Assembly (NCBI GenBank): GCA_038252405.1
Contig: JBBSAJ010000019.1
Span: 1-45,525 of the forward strand
Direction: 5' to 3'
DNA: 45,525 bases
Source of the DNA: DATCDE01 sp038252405
GTDB taxonomy: Bacteria; Actinomycetota; Actinomycetes; Prado026
Below the pieces are notes generated by a model. That model had not been told where the DNA came from. It saw nothing but the letters and a program-made list of their open reading frames with translations, and did not search any database. Shown here piece after piece: positions 6,617 to 15,167 of the stretch. Position numbers and translations under genes: made by a program. Position 1 is the stretch's first letter, and each line of letters begins with the position of its first letter.

Positions 6617-7954
6617 GTGAAGAGCGCTGTCGAGACCCTGACCCCAACCCGGGTCAAGCTGACCGTCGAGGTCCCCTTCGACGAGCTCAAGCCGAGCCTG
6701 GACGCCGCCTATCGCCGGATCGCCGGCCAGGTCAGCATCCCCGGGTTCCGCAAGGGCAAGGTCCCGGCAGCGATCATCGACCAGCGGGTCGGCCGTGGTG
6801 CGGTCCTCGACGAGGCGGTCAACGAGCACCTGCCCAAGGCCTACACCGCGGCCGCGCAGGAGCACGGGGTCAAGGCCCTCGGGCAACCCGACGTCGACGT
6901 CACCGAGTTCGCTGACGGCGAGCAGCTCACCTTCACTGCCGAGGTGGACGTCCGGCCGGAGATCAAGCTGCCGGACTACGACGGACTCGAGGTCACCGTC
7001 GACGACGCTGAGGTCACCGACGTCGACGTCGACGACCAGCTGACCAGCCTGGCGGCCCGGTTCGCCTCGCTCACCCCCGTCGAGCGGCCGGTCGAGGACG
7101 GCGACTTCGTCACCATCGACCTGTCCGCGACCCACGAGGGGCACGCGGTCGAGGATGCCACGGCCTCCGGGATGTCCTACGAGGTCGGCAGCGGCACGCT
7201 GCTCGAGGGCCTGGACGCCGCCATCGTCGGCCTGTCGGCGGGGGAGTCGGCCCAGTTCACTGACCGGCTGCGGGCCGGCGACCACGCCGACGAGGACGTC
7301 GACGTCGAGGTGACCGTCACCGCGGTCAAGGTGCGCAACATGCCGGAGCTGGACGACGACTTCGCGCAGCTGGCCAGCGAGTTCGACACCCTGGACGAGC
7401 TCACGGGCGACCTGCGGCGGCGGCTGGCCGACTACAAGAAGGTCCAGCAGGGCATCCAGGCCCGCGACCGGGCGCTGCAGAAGCTGCTGTCCCTCGTCGA
7501 GGTGCCGCTGCCCGAGGCCCTCGTCCAGGCCCAGATCGACAGCCACTTCCAGGACGGTCACGGGGACGACGAGCACCACGCCGCGTACGACGAGCAGGTC
7601 CGTGAGGGGCTGGCCGCGCAGTTCGTCCTGGACGACGTCGCGGTCAAGGAGGAGCTGTCCGTCGGCGAGGGCGAGCTGAGCGAGTACATCGTCGCGAACG
7701 CCCAGCAGTACGGCATGACGCCGGACCAGTTCGCCCAGGAAATCGTCAACGCGGGACAGGTCCCCGCAGTCGTCGGCGAGGTCGTGCGGGCCAAGGCGCT
7801 CGCCGTCATCCTCGAGCGGGCGACCGTGACGGACGAGTCCGGCAACGAGGTCGACCTGGCCGGCCTCGGCATCGGCGTCACCGCCGAGTCGGCCGAGGCC
7901 ATCGACGAGGCCGACGACGTCGACAGCGAGGACGGCAGCGAGGACGAGGGCTGA
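6617..7954 (+). CDS. tig: trigger factor (ribosome-associated chaperone)
   Basis: A 445-residue trigger factor, which docks on the ribosome at the tunnel exit and shields nascent chains. The N-terminal ribosome-binding domain (about 1-115) carries the signature GFRKGKVP near residue 41-48. The FKBP-type peptidyl-prolyl isomerase domain follows (about 155-245, from DGDFVTIDLSATHEG to VEVTVTAVK). The helical chaperone domain makes up the rest, ending in a very acidic tail (DEADDVDSEDGSEDEG). I chose GTG 6617 because GAGGAG lies 10 nt upstream and homology begins there (VKSAVETLTPTRVKL). The frame remains open upstream through tRNA-Pro, which cannot be coding. It precedes clpP1-clpP2-clpX, the usual bacterial order. 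Confidence 0.95.
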   Translation: MKSAVETLTPTRVKLTVEVPFDELKPSLDAAYRRIAGQVSIPGFRKGKVPAAIIDQRVGRGAVLDEAVNEHLPKAYTAAAQEHGVKALGQPDVDVTEFADGEQLTFTAEVDVRPEIKLPDYDGLEVTVDDAEVTDVDVDDQLTSLAARFASLTPVERPVEDGDFVTIDLSATHEGHAVEDATASGMSYEVGSGTLLEGLDAAIVGLSAGESAQFTDRLRAGDHADEDVDVEVTVTAVKVRNMPELDDDFAQLASEFDTLDELTGDLRRRLADYKKVQQGIQARDRALQKLLSLVEVPLPEALVQAQIDSHFQDGHGDDEHHAAYDEQVREGLAAQFVLDDVAVKEELSVGEGELSEYIVANAQQYGMTPDQFAQEIVNAGQVPAVVGEVVRAKALAVILERATVTDESGNEVDLAGLGIGVTAESAEAIDEADDVDSEDGSEDEG

Positions 7955-7968
7955 CCGAGCCGCTCGTT

Positions 7969-8028
7969 ACCCCGTCAGCGAACAGCGCCCCTCCTGCGGA
8001 TGGCCGGGGGGGCGCCTCGCGTTAGGGT
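7969..8028 (+). promoter_or_regulatory. clpP1 promoter region: possible ClgR-like half-site, hairpin and -10
   Basis: Between tig and clpP1 the segment 7969-7983 (acccc-gtcagcg-aac) matches the ClgR core CGCYNANRGCG, as I recall it, with two mismatches. GCGCCCC (7985-7991) can pair with GGGGCGC (8009-8015), which may end tig transcription. TAGGGT (8023-8028) is a TANNNT -10 about 50 nt before clpP1. Each element alone is weak. Confidence 0.3.
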
Positions 8029-8080
8029 CCGATACACCGGCGGGTCACCGCCGGGCACCGTGTGAGGAAGGTGGAGCTCC

Positions 8081-8731
8081 GTGACGCAACCGATGTCCCC
8101 GTTCGAGGGTCCGGGCCTGACCGCGCCGACCTTGCGGTCGCCGCAACCGGGCGGCGCCGCCGGTCTGGACGACTCGGTCTACCAGCGGCTGCTCCGCGAG
8201 CGGATCATCTTCCTCGGCTCGGTCGTCGAGGACCAGGTGGCCAATGCGATCTGCGCCCAGATGCTCCTGCTCGCGGCCGAGGACCCGGAGAAGGACATCT
8301 ACCTGTACATCAACTCGCCGGGCGGTTCGGTCTCGGCCGGTATGGCGATCTACGACACGATGCAGTTCGTCAAGAACGACGTCGCGACCGTGGCCATGGG
8401 CCTGGCGGCGTCCATGGGCCAGTTCCTGCTCTGCGCCGGCGCGGCTGGCAAGCGCTACGCCCTGCCGCACGCGCGGATCATGATGCACCAGCCCTCCGGG
8501 GGCATCGGCGGGACGGCGTCGGACATCCGCATCCAGGCCGAGCAGATGCTCTACACCAAGAACAAGATGGCCGAGCTCATCGCTCAGCACACCGGCCAGC
8601 CGGTCGACCAGATCCAGAAGGACTCCGACCGCGACCGCTGGTTCACCGCCGACGAGGCCCTCGACTACGGCTTCGTCGACAAGGTTGTCCGCTCCGCCGG
8701 CCAGGTGTCCGGCTCCGGCGGCACCGCGTGA
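8081..8731 (+). CDS. clpP1: ATP-dependent Clp protease proteolytic subunit 1
   Basis: A 216-residue serine peptidase of the S14 family, which assembles into the barrel that degrades substrates fed by ClpX or ClpC. The catalytic triad is visible: Ser111 in MGLAASMGQF, His136 in ARIMMHQPSGG and Asp181 in IQKDSDRD. The oxyanion strand is INSPGGSVSAG. The start is GTG 8081 with GGAG 4 nt upstream; ATG 8093 is possible. In actinomycetes ClpP1 and ClpP2 form a mixed 14-mer, and the tandem arrangement here (clpP2 starts 50 bp later) fits that. Regulation by ClgR is known in the phylum and hinted at upstream. Confidence 0.95.
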   Translation: MTQPMSPFEGPGLTAPTLRSPQPGGAAGLDDSVYQRLLRERIIFLGSVVEDQVANAICAQMLLLAAEDPEKDIYLYINSPGGSVSAGMAIYDTMQFVKNDVATVAMGLAASMGQFLLCAGAAGKRYALPHARIMMHQPSGGIGGTASDIRIQAEQMLYTKNKMAELIAQHTGQPVDQIQKDSDRDRWFTADEALDYGFVDKVVRSAGQVSGSGGTA

Positions 8732-8781
8732 CCACCTCCGGCACACGCCGGCCGTACCGCAACGACGTCCCGGAGGACTTC

Positions 8782-9426
8782 ATGAACGCCCCGCACGCCA
8801 GCGCCCCGCTGCCGAACCCGCAGAGCCGGATCATCCCCAAGTTCATCGAGCGCACCGCCAACGGCGAGCGCCAGTGGGACCCGTACACCAAGCTGTTCGA
8901 CGAGCGGATCATCTTCCTGGGGATCCCGATCTACGACGAGGTCGCCGACGACATCATGGCGCAGCTGCTGTGCCTGGAGTCGATGGACCCGGACCGCGAC
9001 ATCTCCATCTACATCAACAGCCCCGGCGGCTCGTACACGGCCATGACGGCCATCTACGACACGATGCAGTTCGTCAAGCCGGACATCTCCACGGTCTGCC
9101 TCGGCCAGGCCGCGTCCGCGGCCGCCGTCCTGTTGGCCGCTGGCACGCCCGGAAAGAGGTTCGCGCTGCCGCACTCGCGGGTGCTGATCCACCAGCCGTC
9201 CACCGAGGGTGGCGGCCAGGGCTCGGACATCGAGATCCAGGCCAACGAGATCCTGCGGATGCGCTCCGAGATGGAGGGGATCATCGCCCAGCACACCGGC
9301 CGCGACGTGGATCTGGTCCGCCAGGACATCGAGCGCGACAAGATCCTCACGGCTGAGGACTCCGTCGCCTACGGCATCATCGACCAGGTGATCAACTCGC
9401 GGAAGGCGTCGGCCCTCTCGTCCTGA
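8782..9426 (+). CDS. clpP2: ATP-dependent Clp protease proteolytic subunit 2
   Basis: A 214-residue second ClpP paralogue. The catalytic residues are Ser112 in GQAASAAAVLL, His137 in SRVLIHQPSTEGG and Asp182 in VRQDIERD. The start is ATG 8782, preceded by CGGAGG at 8771-8776. A GTG at 8728, overlapping the clpP1 stop as GTGA, is in frame and would add 18 residues, so translational coupling cannot be excluded. It is transcribed with clpP1. A large hairpin 28 bp after the stop may separate it from clpX. Confidence 0.95.
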   Translation: MNAPHASAPLPNPQSRIIPKFIERTANGERQWDPYTKLFDERIIFLGIPIYDEVADDIMAQLLCLESMDPDRDISIYINSPGGSYTAMTAIYDTMQFVKPDISTVCLGQAASAAAVLLAAGTPGKRFALPHSRVLIHQPSTEGGGQGSDIEIQANEILRMRSEMEGIIAQHTGRDVDLVRQDIERDKILTAEDSVAYGIIDQVINSRKASALSS

Positions 9427-9453
9427 AGCCTCCGTCCAGAACCACCCCACCCG

Positions 9454-9516
9454 AGATCACCGTCAGCGGTACGGACCGGCCCCTCCGGGGCGCGCTACGA
9501 CCGATAACGGTGATCT
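9454..9516 (+). terminator. long-loop hairpin after clpP2
   Basis: AGATCACCGT (9454-9463) is perfectly complementary to ACGGTGATCT (9507-9516). The interval contains a further small GGCCCC-tcc-GGGG stem. There is no U-run, as is common for actinomycete terminators. It lies 28 bp after the clpP2 stop. Confidence 0.4.
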
Positions 9517-9565
9517 TGGTGCGTTTTGGGGGGCTGGCGGGACCGCTGGGACGGCGGTGACGGGA

Positions 9566-9584
9566 TGTCCGCTGACAGCGGACA
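9566..9584. promoter_or_regulatory. ClgR-like palindromic operator upstream of clpX
   Basis: TGTCCGCT-GAC-AGCGGACA is a perfect 8-bp inverted repeat. Its centre CGCTGACAGCG matches the ClgR core CGCYNANRGCG as I recall it from Corynebacterium and Streptomyces. It lies about 59 bp before the predicted clpX -10 and 94 bp before the start codon. Confidence 0.45.
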
Positions 9585-9642
9585 GCCACGACGCGCCCGG
9601 TCAATGGGGGGCGCCGCGCCGGGGGCCCGGGGTACCGTCGTA

Positions 9643-9648
9643 GCGACT
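9643..9648 (+). promoter_or_regulatory. predicted -10 element of clpX
   Basis: TACCGT (TANNNT) lies 29 nt before the clpX start, giving a short leader of about 23 nt that contains the AAGGGGA ribosome-binding site. Confidence 0.4.
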
Positions 9649-9677
9649 CGCTCCACTCGGCGAAGGGGACGCAACCC

Positions 9678-10952
9678 GTGGCACGCATCGGCGACGGTGG
9701 TGACCTGCTCAAGTGCTCTTTCTGCGGGAAGAGCCAGAAGCAGGTCAAGAAGCTCATTGCCGGACCCGGCGTCTACATCTGCGACGAGTGCATCGACCTG
9801 TGCAACGAGATCATCGAGGAGGAGCTCTCCGAGTCCTCCGACGTGCAGTGGGACGACCTGCCCAAGCCGCGCGAGATCTACGAGTTCCTCGACCAGTACG
9901 TCATCGGCCAGGACTCCGCGAAGAAGGCCCTCTCGGTCGCCGTCTACAACCACTACAAGCGGGTGCAGGCCGGGTCGGAGACCCGTAGCCGTGAGGAGCA
10001 GGTCGAGCTCACCAAGTCCAACATCTTGCTGCTCGGGCCCACCGGCTGCGGCAAGACGCTGCTGGCGCAGACCCTCGCCCGGATGCTCAACGTGCCGTTC
10101 GCCATCGCCGACGCCACCGCGCTCACCGAGGCGGGCTACGTCGGTGAGGACGTCGAGAACATCCTGCTCAAGCTGATCCAGGCGGCCGACTACGACGTCA
10201 AGAAGGCCGAGACCGGGATCATCTACATCGACGAGGTTGACAAGATCGCCCGCAAGAGCGAGAACCCGTCGATCACCCGGGACGTCTCCGGCGAAGGGGT
10301 TCAGCAGGCGCTGCTGAAGATCCTCGAGGGCACCACCGCGTCGGTGCCGCCGCAGGGCGGGCGCAAGCACCCGCACCAGGAGTTCATCCAGATCGACACC
10401 ACCAACGTGCTGTTCATCGTGGGCGGGGCGTTCGCCGGTCTTGACAAGATCATCGCGAGCCGGGTGGGCAAGAAGGGGATCGGCTTCGGCGCCCAGCTGC
10501 GCGGCGCCGACGACCAGCCGGCCAACTCCTTCGGCGACGTGATGCCCGAGGACCTGCTGAAGTTCGGCATGATCCCTGAGTTCGTCGGCCGGCTGCCGGT
10601 CATCACCAGTGTGGAGAACCTCGACCACGAGGCGCTGATCCGGATCCTCACCGAGCCGAAGAACGCACTCGTCCGGCAGTACAACCGGCTGTTCGAGCTG
10701 GACGGCGTCGAGCTGGAGTTCACCGAGGACGCCCTCGAGGCGATCGCCGACCAGGCCATCCTGCGCGGCACCGGGGCCCGCGGCCTGCGGGCGATCATGG
10801 AGGAGGTACTCCTCTCCGTGATGTACGAGGTGCCCTCCCGCGAGGACGTCGCCCGGGTGGTCGTCAACCGCGCGGTCGTGCTCGAGCACGTCAACCCGAC
10901 TCTGGTGCCCCGCGAGGCGCCCAAGCGTGAGCGCCGGGAGAAGTCCGCCTGA
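9678..10952 (+). CDS. clpX: ATP-dependent Clp protease ATP-binding subunit ClpX
   Basis: A 424-residue AAA+ unfoldase that delivers tagged proteins to ClpP. The N-terminal C4 zinc domain uses Cys13, Cys16, Cys35 and Cys38 (CSFC and CDEC). Walker A is GPTGCGKT at about 120-127, the pore loop GYVGED, Walker B IIYIDEVDKI. The RKH-type segment QGGRKHPHQ, the PEFVGRLPV box and the sensor-2 GARGLRAIMEE follow. The length is normal for the family. The GTG start is supported by AAGGGGA upstream. It has its own promoter region with the palindrome described above. The C-terminal tail is basic (PKRERREKSA). Confidence 0.97.
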   Translation: MARIGDGGDLLKCSFCGKSQKQVKKLIAGPGVYICDECIDLCNEIIEEELSESSDVQWDDLPKPREIYEFLDQYVIGQDSAKKALSVAVYNHYKRVQAGSETRSREEQVELTKSNILLLGPTGCGKTLLAQTLARMLNVPFAIADATALTEAGYVGEDVENILLKLIQAADYDVKKAETGIIYIDEVDKIARKSENPSITRDVSGEGVQQALLKILEGTTASVPPQGGRKHPHQEFIQIDTTNVLFIVGGAFAGLDKIIASRVGKKGIGFGAQLRGADDQPANSFGDVMPEDLLKFGMIPEFVGRLPVITSVENLDHEALIRILTEPKNALVRQYNRLFELDGVELEFTEDALEAIADQAILRGTGARGLRAIMEEVLLSVMYEVPSREDVARVVVNRAVVLEHVNPTLVPREAPKRERREKSA

Positions 10953-11045
10953 ACAGCAGGTGAGCCACGCCGCGCGCGACTATCGGTTTCTGCTTCGCCT
11001 TCCCTCCTCCGGTGCGTCGACGCCGTCCGCTGCGCTGGCCCGGTC

Positions 11046-11210
11046 ATGCTGCTCGTCGCGCTGTTCGTGATCACGGTCATCTCCGGGCAGCTGATCAGTA
11101 ACACCGAGATCGCGCTGGTGACGATCCCGATCGCGGTCTCGGTGGTTGGTGGCCGTCGGGCTGGTGCCGCTCGCGGGGCCGTTCTGACCGTGATGCGGCC
11201 ATCACGATGA
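11046..11210 (+). pseudogene. remnant of an SLC13/ArsB-type permease
   Basis: The 280 bp between clpX and the next gene hold a short open stretch translating to MLLVALFVITVISGQ then LISNTEIALVTIPIAVSV, followed by unrelated sequence and a stop. The pattern of a hydrophobic helix then LISNT and a second helix ending IPIA resembles the conserved helix-hairpin of SLC13/citrate-arsenite type permeases, which have SNT near LSQ-ISNTAT. Only about 45 residues of what would be a 400-residue protein remain, so it looks like a gene relic. A short real membrane peptide is the alternative. Confidence 0.4.
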
Positions 11211-11220
11211 CGATGGCGGC

Positions 11221-11226
11221 TAGGGT
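11221..11226 (+). promoter_or_regulatory. predicted leaderless -10 element of the holin-like gene
   Basis: TAGGGT lies exactly 6 nt before the ATG at 11233. There is no Shine-Dalgarno sequence at that start. Confidence 0.45.
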
Positions 11227-11232
11227 GCAGCC

Positions 11233-11634
11233 ATGATCCGATTCCTGGTGCGGGCCGGGATCTTCCTGGGCTCTGCGGCCGTTGGCCTGCTGGTGGCGTC
11301 GCTGCTCGTCGACCAGATGTCCATCTCGGCCACCTCGTTCCTCATCGTCGTGGTGATCTTCGCGGCGCTGCAGTCGGTGCTGGCTCCGTTCCTGGCCAAG
11401 ACCACGGCCCGCAACGCGCCAGCCCTGCTCGGTGCCGCCGGGCTGCTGTCCACGTTCCTGGCTCTGATGATCACGACGGTGGTCAGTGACGGGCTGTCGA
11501 TCAGCGGTGCGTCGTCCTGGCTGGTCGCCTCGCTCATCGTCTGGCTGGTCACCATGCTGGCCACCCTGCTGCTTCCGTGGCTCCTGGTGAAGGCGGGGGT
11601 CGAGCGGGCGCGGCAGCGCCGCGCGGACCGCTGA
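11233..11634 (+). CDS. four-helix holin-like membrane protein
   Basis: A 133-residue protein with four hydrophobic segments (about 6-26, 36-55, 63-86 and 96-118) and a basic C-terminal tail (ERARQRRADR). Size and topology match the phage-holin-family/superfamily IV membrane proteins that are common single-copy genes in actinomycetes and usually have no link to phage. The cellular role is unknown. It stands at the head of a two-gene unit with the LPG-synthase-type protein, whose start is 8 nt after its stop, and carries its own leaderless promoter. Confidence 0.65.
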   Translation: MIRFLVRAGIFLGSAAVGLLVASLLVDQMSISATSFLIVVVIFAALQSVLAPFLAKTTARNAPALLGAAGLLSTFLALMITTVVSDGLSISGASSWLVASLIVWLVTMLATLLLPWLLVKAGVERARQRRADR

Positions 11635-11641
11635 GGCCGTA

Positions 11642-12566
11642 GTGCAGCCGGCCGCCGAGGTCGCCGTCACGCCCCCCGACCAGCGCCGTCAGGTGCGGGC
11701 CATCGTCATCACGGTCGGCAAGTGGGCGCTGATCGTCTTCGCGCTCTACTACTTCACCCGGCTGGTCCGGCGCATCGACTGGGCGACGGTCGGGCATGCG
11801 CTGAGCCTGCTGACGGCCTGGCAGATCGTGGTCCTGCTCCTGTTCATCGCGGCCCGGCAGGTCGTCAGTGCGTTGCCGCTGTCCCTGTTCGTCCCCGGGC
11901 TCGGTCTCGGGGGAGCGTTGGCCAACGACCTGGGCGGGACCACGGTCGCCGTGGTCACGCCTCCGCCCGCCGACATCGTCGTCCGGATGGCGATGTTCCG
12001 GACCTGGGGCGTCGACGTCGCGCGGGGGGTCGCCGGGTTGATCCTCAACAGCCTGTTCTACCACGTGGCTCGTTTGGCGGCCCCGGTCCTCGGCTTCCTG
12101 CTGGCCTGGTTCTGGCTGGGGTTCGACCCGGCGCTTGCCTGGCCGGCGCTGACCGGCGGCTGCGTCGCGCTGGCGATCGCCGTGGTGCTGGCGCTGTCCA
12201 TGCGCAGCTCGGGGGCGGCGGCCGCCGCGGGGCGGCTGGCCGGGCGGCTGCTGCGCAAGGTCCGCAAGTCCGCGCCGGGCCCCGAGGACATGGAGCGCCG
12301 GTTCGTCGAGTTCTACGAGAACGTGTCCGACCGGTTGTACAAGACCTGGCCGGCCGCCAGCCTGAGCATGGTCCTGCTGGTGGCTCTCGAGGCGAGCATC
12401 CTGGTGCTCTCGCTCCGTTTCGTCGGGGTCAGCCAGCGCCTCCGAGCTGGTCGCCGGTCTGATCGTGTGGCGGGTCTGCGTCCAGCTGGTGCCGATGGTG
12501 TTCGGTGTCGGCGAGCTGGGCTGGTGGCGGCTGCGGCGCCGTGAGCTGGCCGAGACGGCGTCCTGA
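11642..12566 (+). pseudogene. LPG-synthase-TM-type (UPF0104/AglD2) membrane protein with a -/+1 frameshift
   Basis: This is a flippase-like membrane protein of the lysylphosphatidylglycerol synthase TM family, with about seven hydrophobic segments; the GGTTVAVVTPPPADIV segment is typical. The GTG-initiated frame runs normally to about residue 264 (LSLRFVGVS), then becomes Arg-rich and stops at 12544. One extra C at about 12434 (AGC-C-AGC) explains this. Skipping it restores SASELVAGLIVWRVCVQLVP and a proper last membrane helix, ending ELAETAS at the stop 12564-12566. The restored stop sits inside a perfect terminator palindrome shared with valS. A real mutation, a sequencing error or a programmed shift are all possible. 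Members transport or flip lipid-linked intermediates; the substrate here is unknown. Confidence 0.7.
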
Positions 12567-12583
12567 CTCCCTAGGACGCCGTC
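12554..12583. terminator. bidirectional terminator palindrome spanning both stop codons
   Basis: GACGGCGTCCT (12554-12564) and AGGACGCCGTC (12573-12583) are perfect 11-bp arms around an 8-nt loop. The stem encodes the last codons of both convergent genes: the plus-strand TGA is 12564-12566 and the valS TAG is 12571-12573. It probably ends transcription from both sides. Confidence 0.6.
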
Positions 12584-15159
12584 GGCGGCGCCAGCACGAC
12601 CTCGACGCTGACCGCCTCGGCCCCTGGCTCGAATGCGAGGCCGTTGATCCGGCCGGCCCCGCGCAGGTCGTCGGCGGCCAGGCCGATCCGGTCCAGCGCC
12701 TCGGCCGGCCCGCGCACCACCGCGCGTTCGACCTCGGCCCGCATGGACGCCTTAGCCTCCGACTTCGCCTTGCGGACGCCGGAGAGCGCGGCGCCGACGT
12801 CAGCGAGCAGCGCGGCGTCGGCGGCGCCCGTGAGCAGCTGCAGGTCGGTCGCGTCCGGCCAGGCGGAGCGGTGCACCGACCCGGTCTGCCACCACGACCA
12901 GACCTCCTCGGTGACGAAGGGGAGGAACGGTGCGAACAGCCGCAGCTGTACCGAGAGCGCCGTGGCCAAGGTGGCCTGCGTGGAGCGGGCGCCCCGCTCG
13001 CCGCGGCTGCCGTAGGCGCGGTCCTTGACGAGCTCGAGGTAGTCGTCGGTGAATGTCCAGAAGAACGTCTCGGTGGCGTCCAGGGCCCGGGTGTAGTCGT
13101 AGCCGTCGAAGGCCGCCGTGGCCCGCTCGACCACGCTGGCCAGCTCGGCGAGCAGGGCCCGGTCGAGCGGCTCGGTGATCGCGGCGGCGTCGAAGGCGAG
13201 CTCGGCCCTGGCACCAACGCCGAGCACGAACTTGCTGGCGTTGAGGATCTTGATGGCCAGCCGTCGGCCGATCTTCATCTGGCCGACGTCGAAGGCCGTG
13301 TCGGTGCCGGGCCGGCCACTGGCCGCCCAGTACCGGACGGCGTCCGAGCCATGCTCGTCGAGCAGGTCGATGGGCGTGACCACGTTGCCCTTCGACTTGG
13401 CCATCTTCTTGCGGTCCGGGTCGAGGATGAACCCGGAGATGGTGGCGTCGGTCCAGGGCAGGCAGTCCAGCTCCAGGTGCGAGCGCACCACCGAGGAGAA
13501 CAGCCAGGTCCGGATGATGTCGTGCGCCTGCGGGCGCAGGTCCATGGGGAAGACCCGGGCGAACAGGTCGGGGTCGCGCTCCCAGCCGCCGGCGATCTGC
13601 GGGGTCAGGGACGACGTCGCCCAGGTGTCCATCACGTCCGGGTCGCCGATAAAGCCACCGGGGACGCCACGCTGCGCCTCGGTGTAACCGGCGGGGACGT
13701 CGCTGCTGGGGTCGACCGGCAGCGCAGACTCGTCCGGCAGGATTGCGCGGTCGTAGAGCGGCTCGCCGTCGGCGTCCAGCGGGTACCAGACCGGGAACGG
13801 GACGCCGAAGAACCGCTGCCGGCTGACCAGCCAGTCGCCGTTGAGCCCCTCGACCCAGTTCTCGAACCGGTGCTGCATGTACCCCGGGTGCCAGCGCAGC
13901 TCGGCCCCGCGCTCGAGCAGCTCGTCGCGCACGAAGGCGTCCCGGCCGCCGTTGCGCAGGTACCACTGGCGGGTGGACACGATCTCCAGCGGGCGGTCGC
14001 CCTTCTCGAAGAACTTGACCGCGTGCGTGATCGGACGGGGCGCGCCGACCAGCTCGCCGGACTCGCGCAGCATCGTGACCACGGTCTCGCGGGCGGTGTG
14101 CACGGTCGACCCGGCCAGCCGGGCGTAGGCCGTGCGGGCCACCTCGGAGTCCAGGCCGGACGGCGGGTCGGCCAGCAGCCGGCCGTCCCAGCCGATGACC
14201 GCCCGGGTCGGCAGCTGCAGCTCCCGCCACCAGGTGACGTCGGTGATGTCACCGAACGTGCAGATCATGGCGATGCCGCTGCCCTTGTCGGGCTCGGCGA
14301 GATGGTGCGCGACGACGGGCACCTCGACGCCGAACAGGGGGGTGCGCACGGTGCTGCCGAACAGCGGCTGGTACCGCTCGTCGTCCGGGTGGGCCACCAG
14401 CGCCACGCAGGCGGGCAGCAGCTCGGGCCGGGTGGTGTCGATCTCCACGACACCGCCGTCCGGCAGGTGGAAGGTGAGCAGGTGGTAGGCGCCCGGGCGC
14501 TCCCGGTCCTCGAGCTCGGCCTGGGCGACGGCGGTGCGGAAGGTGACGTCCCACAGGGTGGGGGCCTCGGACTGGTAGGCCTCGCCCCGGGACAGGTTGC
14601 GCAGGAAGGCCCGCTGCGATGCGGCCTGCGAGTTCGCGTCGATGGTCTGGTAGGTCATCGACCAGTCCACCGACAGCCCGAGCCGGCGCCAGACCCGCTC
14701 GAAGACCTGCTCGTCCTCAACGGTCAGCTTCAGGCACAGGTCGACGAAGTTGCGTCGGGAGATGGGGATCTGCTGCTTGCCCGGCTCGGCGGGCGGCGCG
14801 AAGTCCGGGTCGAACGGGACCGACGGGTCGCAGCGCACGCCGAAGTAGTTCTGCACCCGGCGCTCCGTGGGCAGACCGTTGTCGTCCCACCCCATCGGGT
14901 AGAAGACCTCCTTGCCCCGCATCCGCTGGTAGCGCGCCACCGTGTCGGTGTGGGTGTAGGAGAACGCGTGGCCGACGTGCAGCGAGCCGCTCGCGGTGGG
15001 CGGCGGGGTGTCGATCGCGTAGACCTCCGACCGTTCCTTGCTGCGGTCGAAACGGTAGGTGCCCAGCTCCTGCCATACCGCGGCCCACTTCTCCTCGATG
15101 CCGTCGATGGACGGCTTCTCCGGGGGCTGCGGAAGGGACTGCGGTCGGGGCTGCTCCAT
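12571..15159 (-). CDS. valS: valine--tRNA ligase
   Basis: An 862-residue class Ia aminoacyl-tRNA synthetase charging tRNA-Val. The HIGH motif appears as HVGH at residues 61-64 in TASGSLHVGHAFS, and the KMSKS loop as KKMAKSKGN near 583-590. The CP1 editing domain lies between them, and the anticodon-binding domain fills the C-terminus. The ATG at 15159 is chosen because TAGGAT ends 8 nt upstream and the extra N-terminal codons further upstream overlap the divergent folC promoter. Length and the KMAKS variant fit the actinobacterial ValS clade. It is transcribed alone and converges on the frameshifted membrane protein gene. Confidence 0.95.
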   Translation of the reverse strand: MEQPRPQSLPQPPEKPSIDGIEEKWAAVWQELGTYRFDRSKERSEVYAIDTPPPTASGSLHVGHAFSYTHTDTVARYQRMRGKEVFYPMGWDDNGLPTERRVQNYFGVRCDPSVPFDPDFAPPAEPGKQQIPISRRNFVDLCLKLTVEDEQVFERVWRRLGLSVDWSMTYQTIDANSQAASQRAFLRNLSRGEAYQSEAPTLWDVTFRTAVAQAELEDRERPGAYHLLTFHLPDGGVVEIDTTRPELLPACVALVAHPDDERYQPLFGSTVRTPLFGVEVPVVAHHLAEPDKGSGIAMICTFGDITDVTWWRELQLPTRAVIGWDGRLLADPPSGLDSEVARTAYARLAGSTVHTARETVVTMLRESGELVGAPRPITHAVKFFEKGDRPLEIVSTRQWYLRNGGRDAFVRDELLERGAELRWHPGYMQHRFENWVEGLNGDWLVSRQRFFGVPFPVWYPLDADGEPLYDRAILPDESALPVDPSSDVPAGYTEAQRGVPGGFIGDPDVMDTWATSSLTPQIAGGWERDPDLFARVFPMDLRPQAHDIIRTWLFSSVVRSHLELDCLPWTDATISGFILDPDRKKMAKSKGNVVTPIDLLDEHGSDAVRYWAASGRPGTDTAFDVGQMKIGRRLAIKILNASKFVLGVGARAELAFDAAAITEPLDRALLAELASVVERATAAFDGYDYTRALDATETFFWTFTDDYLELVKDRAYGSRGERGARSTQATLATALSVQLRLFAPFLPFVTEEVWSWWQTGSVHRSAWPDATDLQLLTGAADAALLADVGAALSGVRKAKSEAKASMRAEVERAVVRGPAEALDRIGLAADDLRGAGRINGLAFEPGAEAVSVEVVLAPPTAS

Positions 15160-15167
15160 GAACCGAC

